Below are positions 23,333 to 35,121 of a DNA stretch of 64,000 nucleotides, piece by piece. Position 1 is the first letter of the stretch. The number at the start of each line of letters is the position of its first letter. Location of the stretch: the NCBI GenBank assembly GCA_013368445.1, contig JAACJO010000001.1:3472001-3536000 (forward strand). Reading direction: 5' to 3'. This DNA comes from Leucocoprinus leucothites. Taxonomy: Eukaryota; Basidiomycota; Agaricomycetes; Agaricales; Agaricaceae. Below the pieces are notes generated by a model. The model did not search any database, was not told the origin of the DNA, and saw only the letters and a program-made list of their open reading frames with translations. Made by a program: the position numbers and the translations under genes.

Positions 23333-25089
23333 ATGCCGCCAAGTAACTCTACGGACTTTACCATCAGGTCTTACCCACCTTATTTTCTGGAAGTGAAGCG
23401 CGAGATTGCGTCCAGCTACACCGATTTCGAGGCTCGTATAGCCAAGGCCTGGAAAGAAATTATCGCCCAGCTCGCTATTGTCACCGCTCAAATCCATGAA
23501 GATGGATCAAGTGTAGGTCCTTTCTCAACTGCCGATGAGATTGGTTTTTAACACACCGCCTTGCCAGTACATCCCTCAAATCGAATTCCATGACTTAGAC
23601 ACGCTCAGTACAACAGAAGTGGCTACAATCAAGAGACGCGGTTGTCTTGTCATCAAGAACGTCATTGACGACGACAAGGTGATCACATGGAGGGAATCGT
23701 TGAGGGAATTTGCGCGTCTCAATCCCGACATCGAAGGTATCCAGTTTTATTAGCATTTAAGTCGAGCTAACGAAACTATTTTTGCGTAGGTTTTCCGGTG
23801 AACGATAAGCAGTTCTTTGAACTTTAGTAGGTCATGTAAAAGGGCCTCCCCGGATTGATCCCAGTTGACGGGCATTAATTAGCTGGACCAAGCCTCAGGT
23901 AGAGGCAAGGGCAAATCCCAATCTCCTCAAGGCTTCCATTTGGCTCAACAATCTGTACCATGATAAATCAGGAGCAGTATCCGAAAATGTTGACCTTAAC
24001 GTACCTTTGTGCTATGCCGACCGATACAGGATCAGGAAGCCAGGCTCGCAATGGGGTATGCTTCCGCCCCATGTTGATGGTAACTCCACCAAACAATGTT
24101 CGGCCAATTATATCTGCTCAACACTCGCTTCAGGTGGCACGATCGAGCGCTGGCAGGATCCGGCCTTCCGAAAATGTTTTGATGATATATTGGCTGGCAA
24201 CTGGCGTCAACACGATCCTTACGATCTCGCAGGAAGACTTGATGCTCGTAGTTCATTGTATGATCGTCCTGGTCAGGTGAGTATCTAGCTATTCCTATGC
24301 CAAAGGCGCTCACCCGCAGATCCCGTAGGCCTCGGTTTTCAGGACCTTTCAAGGATGGCTCTCCATGAGGTGTGTGCGAGTGTAGAAGCAAGACAATAAT
24401 TTCCCCTCACTCTTCAATCAGCGAAACCGGTCCAACTGAGGGAACTTTGCAATTATTCCCCGATGTCCTACTCTCGAATGCCTATCTCATTCTCCGTCCA
24501 TTCTTCAAGCCGCTTGTTCCGGAGGACTCCCCAGATGTACTTGACCCAAATAACTGGGCAGTCGGTAAGTTGTATTTTATATTAGGTTTGTCACTTGTCG
24601 AAAAGCCCATGGGACTACGCGATAGACTTGGATAGCCCTGAGTTCCCGGGGATCATACCCATGGATGGAGGTTTCGCGGGGCCGTATCCTCGGCCGCTCC
24701 TTCATCCCCACTTGGAGTTGGAGAAGACTATGATAGCCGTTCCCAAGGTCAAGCCCGGTGATGCAGTGTTCTGGCACTGCGACCTAATTCATGCTGTTGA
24801 ATCTACACACAAAGGAACAGAAGACTCTGCTGGTGAGACGTTTATTTCTGACTGGTCAGGTTATCGTAACTCACAATATTTCTCAGTTATGTATATACCA
24901 GCAGTTCCATGTACTAACCAGAACTCTGAATACGTCAAGAGGCAGCTCGAGAGCTTCTTGAAGGGAGAAAGACCATCCGATTTCCCTCAAGGCAAAGGCG
25001 AAGCGGGTTTCATCGGCGTTGCCACCGCTGACGACATAGATAACGATGTTGGGCGAAGGGCAATGGGATTAGCGGTCGCGACTGCATAA
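23333..25089 (+). CDS. DUF1479 family protein (YbiU-like)
   Basis: Exons 23333-23512, 23568-23736, 23790-23826, 23883-24079, 24134-24276, 24329-24369, 24422-24564, 24626-24832 and 24887-25089 give 439 aa. The family resembles 2-oxoglutarate/iron oxygenases in fold, but its substrate is not established. Supporting motifs: IKRRGCLVIKNVI near the N-terminus, MLPPHVDGGTIERW (possible His-x-Asp metal pair), GTLQLFPD, HPHLELEKTM and the second His region PGDAVFWHCDLIHAV. Length is as in fungal homologues. Nine exons keep frame at every junction; the intron 24565-24625 was chosen because it joins NNWAV to DLDSPEFPG. A dead tail copy lies just upstream. Confidence 0.88.
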
Positions 25090-25253
25090 TCACTGGAGAC
25101 TCAGAATATTTTAGCGCTAGTAGGTTGTTCGCGAAATGAATATGACTGCCTTGTGGATTATGTACGAGTATGAAGATGAATTTGACAACATGGCCAAATA
25201 CTATCAAACCAATTTGATTGCGCCATCAGCACGACCCCCAGCACAGAACTACC

Positions 25254-25666
25254 ATGAACACCGCACACGAGATAGATAACCTCAAAGGTGAGGGATGCTT
25301 TGCCTCAGCGTTCAATTGAACTGACCTATGATATCGACATTCCATAGATGCGATCAAGCAGTACGGAAGCAAGGACTCGGAAGGAAGATATACCATTGCA
25401 TACGGTACCTTGTTCGATAAGACGACGAACATATGTGAGTTACTAGTCTGAAGAGATATTATACGAGTCAAATTTATTGCGTGAACAAAAGTCGAAGCAC
25501 TGCTTGGCACTCTAAAAGCCGCCAAAAAGCAAAAGAAGGTCTAATCTCGACGTTTTAGAGATTGGCCATTTATGATAACTGACGTCGTTGGCAGGTGGCT
25601 TTCGACGCCGAATTATTGATGATGCCCCGCGATAAGGACGTGCAAATAGTCTTATTAGAAGAGTAA
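25254..25666 (+). CDS. Costars family protein (ABRACL-like)
   Basis: Exons 25254-25287, 25348-25434, 25492-25538 and 25595-25666 give 79 aa. Costars proteins are small winged-helix proteins linked to actin dynamics in the cytoplasm. The sequence shows HEIDNLKDAIKQYG, the family core GRYTIAYGTLFD and VAFDAELLMMPRDKDV at the end. Length matches the family (about 80 aa). It lies 165 bp after the DUF1479 gene on the same strand. Confidence 0.92.
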
Positions 25667-26042
25667 TACTACCGGGTGTAGTAAGAATCAATCATGCTGC
25701 AATCGAGATCAAGGGGACAGAAATACTGAAATGCCAACTTCGTACCATCGCCTTGCGGTATACCAGCATTTAGTCCGTAAGCTCAACGAATTATATTTGA
25801 TTTTAAGTAGAACACCAATACGAGACATTCAATTTTGGCAAATCAAAAGTAAAGTAGATTATTGTTGAAACTCCCTCAGAACATGCTATCTATCTCAGTA
25901 GATAAAGCCTTGTCCAGTATCGACCATTGACCATGCCCACCGGAAGCATAGGAGCCTCCGGTGCTACAGCACAAGTAACCTACCTCACTCAACCTAGCAC
26001 CACTCCTAGATCCGTGGGTCCCAAACGAGATTTTCACAAACA
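25667..26042. other. Convergent 3' intergenic region
   Basis: Spacer between the Costars and RNA14 stop codons; AT-rich and without a gene. Confidence 0.45.
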
Positions 26043-29000
26043 TCATTGATATCGCCCACGACGCGCACCACCAGGTCCTTGATAAGGTCCATAGTCAGGC
26101 GGCGGTCGACCACCTAGGAAAGCTTTCAGTATTCGAGGTAGAAGCACACATTATGAAGTGCGTACCGCTCCGAGGTGGAGGTGTTGAAGTCCTTATGCGA
26201 GGAGTACTACTCGGAATCACCGCACTCTTAAACACATTCATCAAATCCTCTGTCCTAAAAACGGGTCCTAGAATCCCAAAAAGAAACACCACATCAGCGA
26301 ACAAGACCCACATTACTCAAGTATAGCCACATACCATCGAATGACGAGGGACTCGGTAGTTCACCAACAAACCACGACAAAATCGAGGGCAACGTAACAC
26401 CTTTCGTTCTATCTCCGTCATCTCCTCTTCCACCTCCTCTAGGTCCAGCACGCTCTCTCCCACCACCGCCATCTCGGTCCCACCCAGACGGGGGAGGCGG
26501 CGAGAATTTTTTCCTCGAAGGTCCATCCCATCCTCTGTCTCTCTCCCTTGGACCATCCCTTGGCTCGCGCTCCCGACCCTCCCTATCCCGGTCTCTCTCT
26601 CTGTCACGATCTCGAGTTTCACGATGATCTCGATCTCGGGGTGACCTTGACCTTACACGGCCTATCACTCGACTTTCTTCACGCCGCACACGATCAACGG
26701 AGGACGTTCGTTTTGAACTTGAAGCGGCAGTTGGATGAAGATTTGAGAATAGAGAGGTTTGTGTTTCAGTTCGTGCTAGGGAAGATGTTGAGGAGGATTC
26801 TTTGCGGACGATCGCGAAGCCGAGATCGCGTTGCGCAATAGCGTCTATACTGAGGTATATGTGTCGCTGAGCAAACCGTTTGATAGGTGGATCTAAAAAT
26901 ATTCAAGTTAAGTGGCATGTATAGCCTAAGATGGGTGAAGGGGCGCACCATTCGGGTAAACATCGGCAATTCTTTTCTCAAGCTTTTGTGCTGCCTCCAG
27001 ATCGCCATACTGATACTCGTATCTAGCCCAACGTTCCCACAAAGGCCGTGCGCGATCAGGTGCAAATGTTGATATCACTCTCTCAAATAATGCTCGAGCA
27101 TCTACGAAACCGCGATCAACACCCGGAAAATAGAAAGCAACAATGAAACGTACTGTTTTCATCATTGACCGAAATCAAGAACGCTAGATATCTCAGAACA
27201 AAGTCGACCTCACCGCTGAACGTTTCAAGGCCCTTCTCAAAGATCCGACTCGCGACGTTTTTATCATTCGAACAGTGATATTCCATTAAAGCTATAAATA
27301 GTGTGTGCGCATATTAGCCAAAATCACACATGGTGTTATTTCCAGATATGGACACACCAGCAGCCTCATAGACCTCCCAGGGCGTCCATCGATCTTTGCG
27401 TGCCTTGCCAAAAATAGTTCGGGACGACTTGACGCCCTCAGCCCGGCGCCCAAAGCGCATATACATCACATACGCAAGTCCATATTCAGATCTTCGTTCA
27501 GCCAATTCTTTCGCATTAGGATCATCCTCTTGCGTATTCGAGCCTTGACTTTGTTGCGAGCTGTTGAGGCTTGTGACGGGAGGTGGGACAGTAGTGTCAC
27601 CCAGAGTCGTGTCGGCACCATTTGCAGTATTCGCACTCCCATTTGCAGAGCTAGCGTTTCCATTCGCATTTGCAGTCACACCAGGCGGGACATTCTTTTC
27701 CAGCGTTTCAAGCTCAGTCCGGAGCGCGCTCAGGAACCGGTCATAAGCTGCATGCACTTCCGTTAAGTCTTTTCGAACTTCTTGTGCTTCAGCGTAAGCA
27801 AAATTGAGAAGATAGCTAGTTGGATTTGCTTCGATGCCGGCTTTGAGAATAGCGAGAGCGTCATCAGGCTTTCCAATGTTACTCGTCCAGATGTACGCCA
27901 TATACCTGATTGCGTACAGAAATGGTTTCCGGAAGTTGAGATTTGGGTCGGGGGATAGGTTATGGAGGGAGAAATCATACCAAATTTCAGAGTAATATCG
28001 CATCCGAATCACAGCTTTGCGATAGACACCTTGAAGTCGTGTGATGAGTGTCGCCTTGTCCTTGTCTTCAATCTCAAGAGGGTTGCTCTCTTCCCATTTG
28101 AGGTACGCTTTCCACTTGCCGACAAGAGTACGTTCTACTTGATCAAACTTGGGGAGGCCAGGTAGCCAGATATCTTGACGTCCGTTTATCATCTTCGGGG
28201 GTGCAGACGAAGAAGGAAATAACCCGCTCAAATGGTTTGTGAGTTGACGAAGAACAGTACGGGCTTGCATATGAGCTGGAGAGAGATCGGCCATGAATTT
28301 CTTTGCGGTAATCTTGTTTAGATTCGTTTCAAAAGTCTCTAGTTCCTGCCAAAGCCGTTCTACATTGTCCAGAGGTATCTGCACCGCACGGTGATACACT
28401 TTTCGCAAGGCGTCCATTTTTTGCTGTTCTTCCCATGTTGTAGTCGCCTGAAAGGAGATGAGAATGACCAGAGAAGAGAAGCTCATAACAACGCACCTCT
28501 GCAGACTTGAGGAACTGGATAAAATCGTACCAGATCTCACCGCTCTCTTTGTCTTGGCCCACGTGGTTCAAAGCAAACTCATAAGACTTGCGAACAGTGT
28601 CCCGTGTCTGAGGACCGGGTGCAGCGTTTAAGCGCCTAGCAATCGGTCAGTTCCGTCATCGTTAATCGTATATACTTCCGCGTCGACACACCGGACATAG
28701 GTCAAATAAAACTTCCAGAGATCGACCGAGGGGGAAGAACGCAGGAACTTTTTGAATAGCTCTTCCGCTTCTGAGAAAGTAGACTGGTCTGATAGGAAAA
28801 AACTAATGTACGCAATCTGCGCTGAGGCCTACGGAGCGCATTCAGTGCCGTATCACGCGCATTCAGACCAGCCACTTACGGTGTTTGGGTATTGCCTGAG
28901 CAAAGCATCAAAAACTGTACGAATCTTCTCCGACTCGCCACTCTGTTCAGCCATTTCGACAAGCCTTCGCCACCCGTCCGGGCTGTGAGGGTGCTCTTTG

Positions 29001-29143
29001 AGGTCGGCAAAAAAGGTGTCGAAGCTCGATGTCGGTAGTATTGGACTGTCTGTTTTAACTGGGCTGCCAGACTCCTGCGACTGCTGGGTGCTGTCGGCAC
29101 GGTCGACAACCATGTCTTCCTGTGAGTTTGGTTCGGCGGACAT
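26043..29143 (-). CDS. mRNA 3'-end-processing protein RNA14 / CstF77
   Basis: Exons 29143-28880, 28828-28692, 28635-28497, 28447-27358, 27291-27154, 27101-26949, 26892-26335, 26267-26166 and 26122-26043 give 886 aa. This scaffold of the cleavage and polyadenylation machinery (cleavage factor IA) is nuclear. Half-a-TPR (HAT) repeats fill the middle: [72 protein letters not shown] low-complexity insert rich in Asn and Ala follows [10 protein letters not shown]. After the repeats comes an Arg/Asp/Glu-rich stretch ([13 protein letters not shown]), then the conserved tail [13 protein letters not shown] and [10 protein letters not shown]. Every exon junction keeps the frame. Confidence 0.93.
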
Positions 29144-30000
29144 GGCGGTGGTAGAAGGTCAACTGCCGGCGTCATCGGTCCTGCGTTTTGTCGCCTATAA
29201 CGCACGTCCCCACCATCACAATTTTCCCACGGTTCACCTCAGCACAAAATCTGTTGGTGTCCTAGTCCCACAGCTTGGCTGCGCAGGAATTTGTCCTGCT
29301 GAAGCCTTCTACAAAACGTCTCCTAATCTTATCTCTGGGCCTCTCTCATGACGACACGACGCGGCTCCGTTCTTCGTTCTGCGCTTTTGGAAATGTGACT
29401 CTGACTTGAGGCTCCCAACTCGGGTAAAGACTAGGGTCGACAAGGTTCTGACAAATGTTACGTATCCGCGCACACTAACCATCTGTCTCGACGCTTCGAA
29501 GGGCTCATCAAGAACTAATGTCGCTTGCACCATTCTCCAATGCATTTAAATAGCCAGGCACTTACATCCTTTTCTCCGTCGGACTCGAACTCGCCACTGC
29601 TCAAGGCTACATCTGCTGGTGATCTCAATATGTCTGGGGAAATACAGGTCGTACCAAGAGAGGCAATCACATTATTTGATCAAGCTCGATGTTACTAGGC
29701 TAGGTCTCCTCTTCTGGAAACACAACAATCTCCGGTAAATCTTCAAGAAGTTTAGAAATGTCAGCTTAACTGGCGCCCAATAAAACAGCGATAAATACTG
29801 GAGAAGCCGTGACGTCCCCCAGGAGGGCAGTGATAATGAGGGCGACAACGAGGACACTGCGACTACCGAACATGAGCTCTGGAGAAGCGCAAAGCACCGG
29901 ATAACAGGTCATCGAGGATCTTCCCGTAGATGAGCACTAGCTTTGTACGGGGTACTTGTTAAAGGAAGGGTTCCTATCTTAGAGCGAAGATCCTCGCATT
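29144..30000. other. Spacer upstream of RNA14
   Basis: Holds the RNA14 promoter. A minus-strand frame of 78 codons (29545-29309) and a short minus-strand start with a signal-peptide-like beginning (ATG at 29873, MFGSRSVLVVALIITALLG) are seen. Neither has enough support to call a gene. Confidence 0.35.
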
Positions 30001-30740
30001 TCTTCGGGCTGGTAATTGATTGGTACTTGACATAACAGATGTGCGGCTCAGTATCATATTTCGCCTTCCTCTTCCTTCCTGGCACAAAACCAAGTCAGAC
30101 TGCGCTAATAGACTCACTGCTACTAAATACCCCCATCGCATTGTCCAATCCAAAAGGAGTCCTCAATGAACGCTCTCGTCTATTCAGATGACTCTCAGAA
30201 ACCAGTCTGGAGTGATTCCGCCGGGTTGGTGCATCAGCGATCGGCTTCCATCTGGATTGAGTAGCCTTCACCCGCGAGGTTGGACTAGGAGAAATAATAG
30301 AAGTCAAGCTCTACTCCGAGCTGACGGGCCTTGAACTTGGCTGCGATCGCCAAGGCCGATGAAATATCGACGAGGAAAGAGAGTTATGCTAACTGTCTCC
30401 GTGAGGCTCATAGATCGGGCAGGACCGAACGGGCATTCCCGTGTTTGGGGGTCCCCTCCGTTTGGACATGCGTTGGGTTCTGTGAATACGAGTCTCATGT
30501 TGCTCAATATGGTGGCGACGTTCGGCTACCCATTTACCGCTGATCAATATGACTGTTGTAATTCGAGGGACAATATCAATAATAGCACTATAAGCGGCGT
30601 CAACCCCGTTGGAGTTCCAGACGCTGTGGTCTGTAAGGGTTCCGAAGAAGAAAACATTCAATTCGATCGGCGGTAAGCTTCCTTTGTCGGGGTTGGAAAA
30701 TGTTAACAGCATTTGTACCCATGTGGCTCCATGAGTCGAG
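30000..30740 (+). repeat. Repeat U, copy 1, with gene remnants
   Basis: Closely similar sequence recurs at 40915-41400 (part), 63545-64000 (part, running off the window) and 11100-11578 (old, part). A conserved but now broken reading contains ELTGLELGCDRQG, YANCLREAHRSGR and, in another frame, VNPVGVPDAV...GSEEENIQF. Different frames are open in different copies, so the ancestor was probably a spliced gene. Copy 1 lacks about 54 nt present in the 41.1-kb copy. Confidence 0.65.
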
Positions 30741-31893
30741 TCGGCAGCATGGCCAGAACACCCCTAGTGGCGATTTCCAGCTGCTCCAAGAATTAAGAAG
30801 AGTACTGATAGAAATACTTTCCCCTTCAGGTTGAGGTACATTGGTGATATCGCCCACCTGATTTGACCCACAATCGGACTCGTGGCATGATAGTTGCTTT
30901 CAGTCGAGTTAATGTGTTCCGATTGCCAATCCGGTATTAACGTGTATGGTGGTCGGCTGCTGTCGCTTCTTATCAACTTATCTTCAAGCTCGTGTTCACT
31001 AATCGAGCTGCTCTTCATCTTCTTTTGACATGCCCGGAATGTGCGAATAGAGCAGGGCAGAACGTATTTCCTAGTTGATTGTCTCGTCGATTCTTCGTTT
31101 GTAATAAATGGTGTTGTTTGGGAGGGAAGGCCAACCGGATTCAGTACATCGGGCAATAGAAAAATATCCAACACATCCTTAAGCTATAGTATATACTTCA
31201 TTTTTCACGCCCGATGCATGCTCGGTCGAGAGCTCCGTAATCCTATATTTTGGTGTGTGTAGTGTGAGTTAATGCACGAAACTCAGGAGTCTGTTGAAAG
31301 TGCAATGGTGCGCTGTTTCGACCAGCGACAGCTAAAGCTTGGCGCAGCCCTAGCTAGTGTGGTGGGATTTTGCTCCACCAGCCAGATCTGTTGGATAAGA
31401 TCTAAGACGATCCGTCCCTCAACGATAGCTGCATGCAAGCATCTCGGTTCGGAAACAAGAGAGTATTAGGTCAAACAAGTAGTATTGCACGAGGAGATAG
31501 ATAGCATCGGCTGGTATCTTCGGACAGAAGACTCTACTAATGCGATGACACTAAGTCAGGGTTGATCGCTGGCAGCTTCTCTTGGGTTCGCCACCGCTTC
31601 AGTATTGCTTTGTCTGAAAACAAGACTGCATGGGAGGAAACGTGTATTGGGGAGTGGATGCCTTGATGAGGCTAGTTGGCTTAAATAGCATCAAGGTGGT
31701 AATTGTATTGCTAGTTCTCACCTCCAGCTCACTTTCGCTCACCTACTTCCTCTTGATTACTTTTGCTCTGAACAGCTCTGAGCCGGAGAAATCCACAACT
31801 GACCGTACAGTATACACGGTCGATCATAATGTTAGGCTCGGAGTCATCAAGTTTGTCAAGCCATATGTGAGACTTCTTCTGTTTCCTCGTGCA
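30741..31893 (+). repeat. FunK1 upstream repeat, copy C
   Basis: Shared with 41400-42549 before FunK1-E at high identity, and inverted in part at 55130-55545 beside FunK1-F. It probably holds the FunK1 promoter. From 31630 an open frame is continuous with FunK1-C exon 1 and would add a hydrophobic segment (VVIVLLVLTSSSLSLTYFLL). A minus-strand frame of 136 codons (31174-30764) is partly kept in the E copy but has no known motif. Confidence 0.6.
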
Positions 31894-34787
31894 ATGCATT
31901 CATCGATCGGTTTCTATAGACAATCATCCATACCAGTTACGCCTCCTCGCTCGCTGGGCCCTGACCCACAGCGTTCTGTGGCGTCCACGGTTTCGTGCGT
32001 CCGCGTGATCTTTGGCTCTCAGTCATGTGACCGCTGACATAATGTACAGGGATACACCGCGCAGCGCGAAGGGAGACCTTGGTGCTGTTGATCAGCACAA
32101 AATCCGGTCGGACATTGTCGCTTCCCAAATGGCCCCAGAGCTCTTGCGGTGCACTATCGATGTATTTCTTCGTCGCTATGCTCCATTTAACCCGGAAAAC
32201 GATCTTGTGGACCGCGTATTTGCTGCTTTAAAGAGCAAAAACCACTTGACACAGGAGGGTAATTGGCATGCTGGCATACTCTCCGGCCTAGTCAAGCCAC
32301 CTGCCACAGCACCCTCTAAGAAATCTGCAAAATCTTCAACCAAGACTCCTAATAAGAAAAAACGGGAATCGGAGGCCGCGATTTTCAGCAAGCTCACGCA
32401 AGTCGTTAAAGATATGGTGCCGCAAGATGTCAACGAGGACAACAGCAGTCCCACGCGCCGCTTCTTCTACACCGACTGCGGAAGCAAGATAATAGAAGGA
32501 GAAATTGTCGGGGGCAGTTTCAAATCAGATGCGTTTATATTGCGCAAAGAATACACTAATGGCAAAATCACCCTTTCGGACGCAGCAGTGGCCGCGGAAT
32601 TTAAGAAGGAAAGGAACTCCAAATCGATCCGCGACGTGAGTATCAAACGTACATGCTGTTTAATAATCTCATTTGGCCATCTAGAATTGTTTAAAGGTTA
32701 TCGGCGCGGCAAATCACATTATGAATGACGACTCCTGTAGAATGTGGACGTATGGGGTATGGCATCTGTCTACTCACGAACATGAATTCGACTGACTTCC
32801 GGCCAGATTACCATCGAACGAGAGATGATGTCCGTCTGGTACTTCTCTCGTTCGCATTCTGTGAAATCCGCTGAGTTTGACTGGATTAAGGTATGGCCTA
32901 CTTCTCCGTTTCTTATGCGCCCAACCTTATACCACGCCGTAGGATCCAGAGATGTTCATTAGGGTCTTTGTTTCCTTCCTATTTGCAACGGAGTCGAAAA
33001 TAGGATTCGACCCTTCGATCCGACGTGTTATGCACAAAGAAAAGTGGCAGTATATCTACAAACTCGAAACATCGTCGGGTGAAAAGCGCTATTACCGTAC
33101 AATCAAATCAATATTTAATCCTCGAGTCGCATGCATTACCGGGAGGAAAACTCGAGTCTGGAAGGCCGAAGAGATCAGGTTGCAAGATGAATCTTTCGAT
33201 AGTGCCGAGTCGCTGGAGAACGCCGAGGTTATAGACGAGGGGAGGACGGTTGCCCTCAAAGATGTTTGGTTGGACAAAGGTTCATCCACCGAGAGGGAGA
33301 TCCAGAGCGCCATATATGAGAAGCTGGAGAAGGTCCAGGAAAAAGATTATGAGTGGGCAGATGATAAGGTTTTGCGACCGCTGATTAAGGCGGCCCTTGA
33401 AGATTTTCCGCGCAATCTACCATTCATGTCGATCGAATGCGACGGATGGGGGATGGAGACCGTAGAACGCCGGCCCGATGAGACGACCCCTGACCCAAAC
33501 ATCATACCCCCTGAAGAACTCGAATCAACGCCAGAGCAATCTGCTATGCGAATCACACCCCTCTCGACGTTGTCGTGCCCTCCTGCCACCAATCCCAGCA
33601 ATCATTCAATGTCAGCAGTAGCTCATTACGGGGATCGCCATTACGCTGTTAAGCAGCAATATCGCCTTGTTTACAGCACCGTTGGATATGCCCTCCATGA
33701 TGCCAAGGACTTGTCAACGGTTTTTAAGGCAATTTTGAATGCATGTACTGGTTCGTCTTTGTTCACGCGTTCATAAATCGTTGCTGACTCCCTTCGACTC
33801 CAGCTCTTGCTCTCTTATTCATAGCTGGGTGGGTGCATCGCGATGTCAGCACTGGGAATATCATTGTGGTAAACGTGTGTGGCCAGGTCCAAGGGTTGTT
33901 AAGTGACCTGGAATACGCGAGAGAGTTCGACCGGGTCAGCCAAAGGGCTTCTGACCCAAAAACTGTACGTCGAGTCCTTCTCCCTACCTGAAGTGAATGT
34001 ACACACCTCTACTTCTCAGGGTACTCCATTTTTCATGCCAGTGGAGATCCACCAAGGGCGCAAACTTCGCTACGCTGAAGAAGATGTTTCCGAAGATCGT
34101 GATATTCTGTGTCAGGAGGAAATTTCAAGCGTCAACTCAGGGGAAACTTCCGAGAACGTGAAAGCAGTTTTCTTGTTTCATCACGATCTAGAGTCTCTCA
34201 TGTGGATTGGACTATGGGTTGTGTTAGGCAAGATAGCAGGACACACGCCGAGCAGGAAGGCCTTCCCTTTGCTTTTCACCAATGACTCGAATCCGTGTCC
34301 TTCCCGTTGCGATTTCTTCCAGGGTGCACATCGAAAAATTGTCAAAAGTGCATTTCACCCAAACCTTCCCCCGAGATTCTTCTCCTCGTTCAATATCATC
34401 CGTGTTGAGCTCCGTAAATTTTGTTCTTCCCCCGAACTGGACAACCCTACCAAGTCAGATTTTGAACCGCTTATCAACCAGGTCTTTGATTGTTTTCAAA
34501 AACTAGTTGAAGACGCAGACAAGTTTAACGGTGACATCAAATTCATTCCTCCACCTCGTGACTTGCACTCACCTGCCCAAGAGCACCTACCGCCGGGCGA
34601 CAACAATGGCCAGGGTACGTCTATTGACCGGAAGAAGGACAACAAAGGGAAGGGAAAGGTGGATACTGGGAATGCCTCATCGCAGTCACAACATTCTTCG
34701 ACTTCTAGGAAGCGGAAGAATTCCGAGCCTAATTGCGAGCCTCAACGTATGAGTATGCGGCTGCGTAAGCGCCCAAATACTGATTGA
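31894..34787 (+). CDS. FunK1 protein kinase, copy C (intact)
   Basis: Exons 31894-31994, 32050-32635, 32685-32756, 32807-32890, 32943-33750, 33804-33964 and 34020-34787 give 859 aa. Motifs in order: DTPRSAKGDLG, MAPELLRCTIDVF, the acidic-basic linker before VVKDMVPQ, SRSHSVKS, GRKTRVWKAEE, VALKDVWLD (Lys), VGYALHDAKDL, HRDVSTGN (Asp564), SDLE in place of DFG, GTPFFMPVE, FHHDLESLMWIGLW and a basic Ser-rich tail ending RLRKRPNTD. Start at 31894 is supported by copy E. A 5' extension to 31630 remains possible. Its neighbour downstream, on the other strand, is OMT1. Confidence 0.88.
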
Positions 34788-35121
34788 TATGCTCATTACT
34801 GCTTTAGAATGTATACATATACCTTTTAATGTATGATATCCTCATCTCAATGAATCGACAAGTATTGTTCTTAAGGTTTACTTCGTCCCGAGCTGGCACA
34901 GTGCATTATTTTGAAGGCCTGGTATTAGAGGTCCTTAGTTGTGCGGGGGAACCTGGTGGGTACGGACAACGTTGGTATGGGACTGAAACATGCCATCGAG
35001 GCCGAACTTGTGATATCCGGCCATGTGCAAGCTCATGTCAGAAACTGACGACGGCTTGGACAGAGAATCTCGGTGTTTCACTCAGTGAGAAGGTTACAGA
35101 TGAGTGATCTATGTCAACTGC
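34788..35121. other. Convergent spacer between FunK1-C and OMT1
   Basis: The same spacer recurs at 40044-40409 and 45377-45739, and inverted at 51600-51950. It contains a conserved ATGTATGATATCC stretch and the shared 3' ends. No gene. Confidence 0.6.

Noticed and set aside
29309..29545. Minus-strand frame of 78 codons near the RNA14 promoter
   Set aside because: No recognisable domain and no good splice partner.
29555..29605. GTTCGAGTCC-like stretch on the minus strand, suggestive of a tRNA T-arm
   Set aside because: The flanking bases do not form a T-stem or an acceptor stem.
30764..31174. Minus-strand frame of 136 codons in the FunK1 upstream repeat
   Set aside because: Copy E keeps only part of it and the frame carries no motif; could be non-coding promoter DNA.
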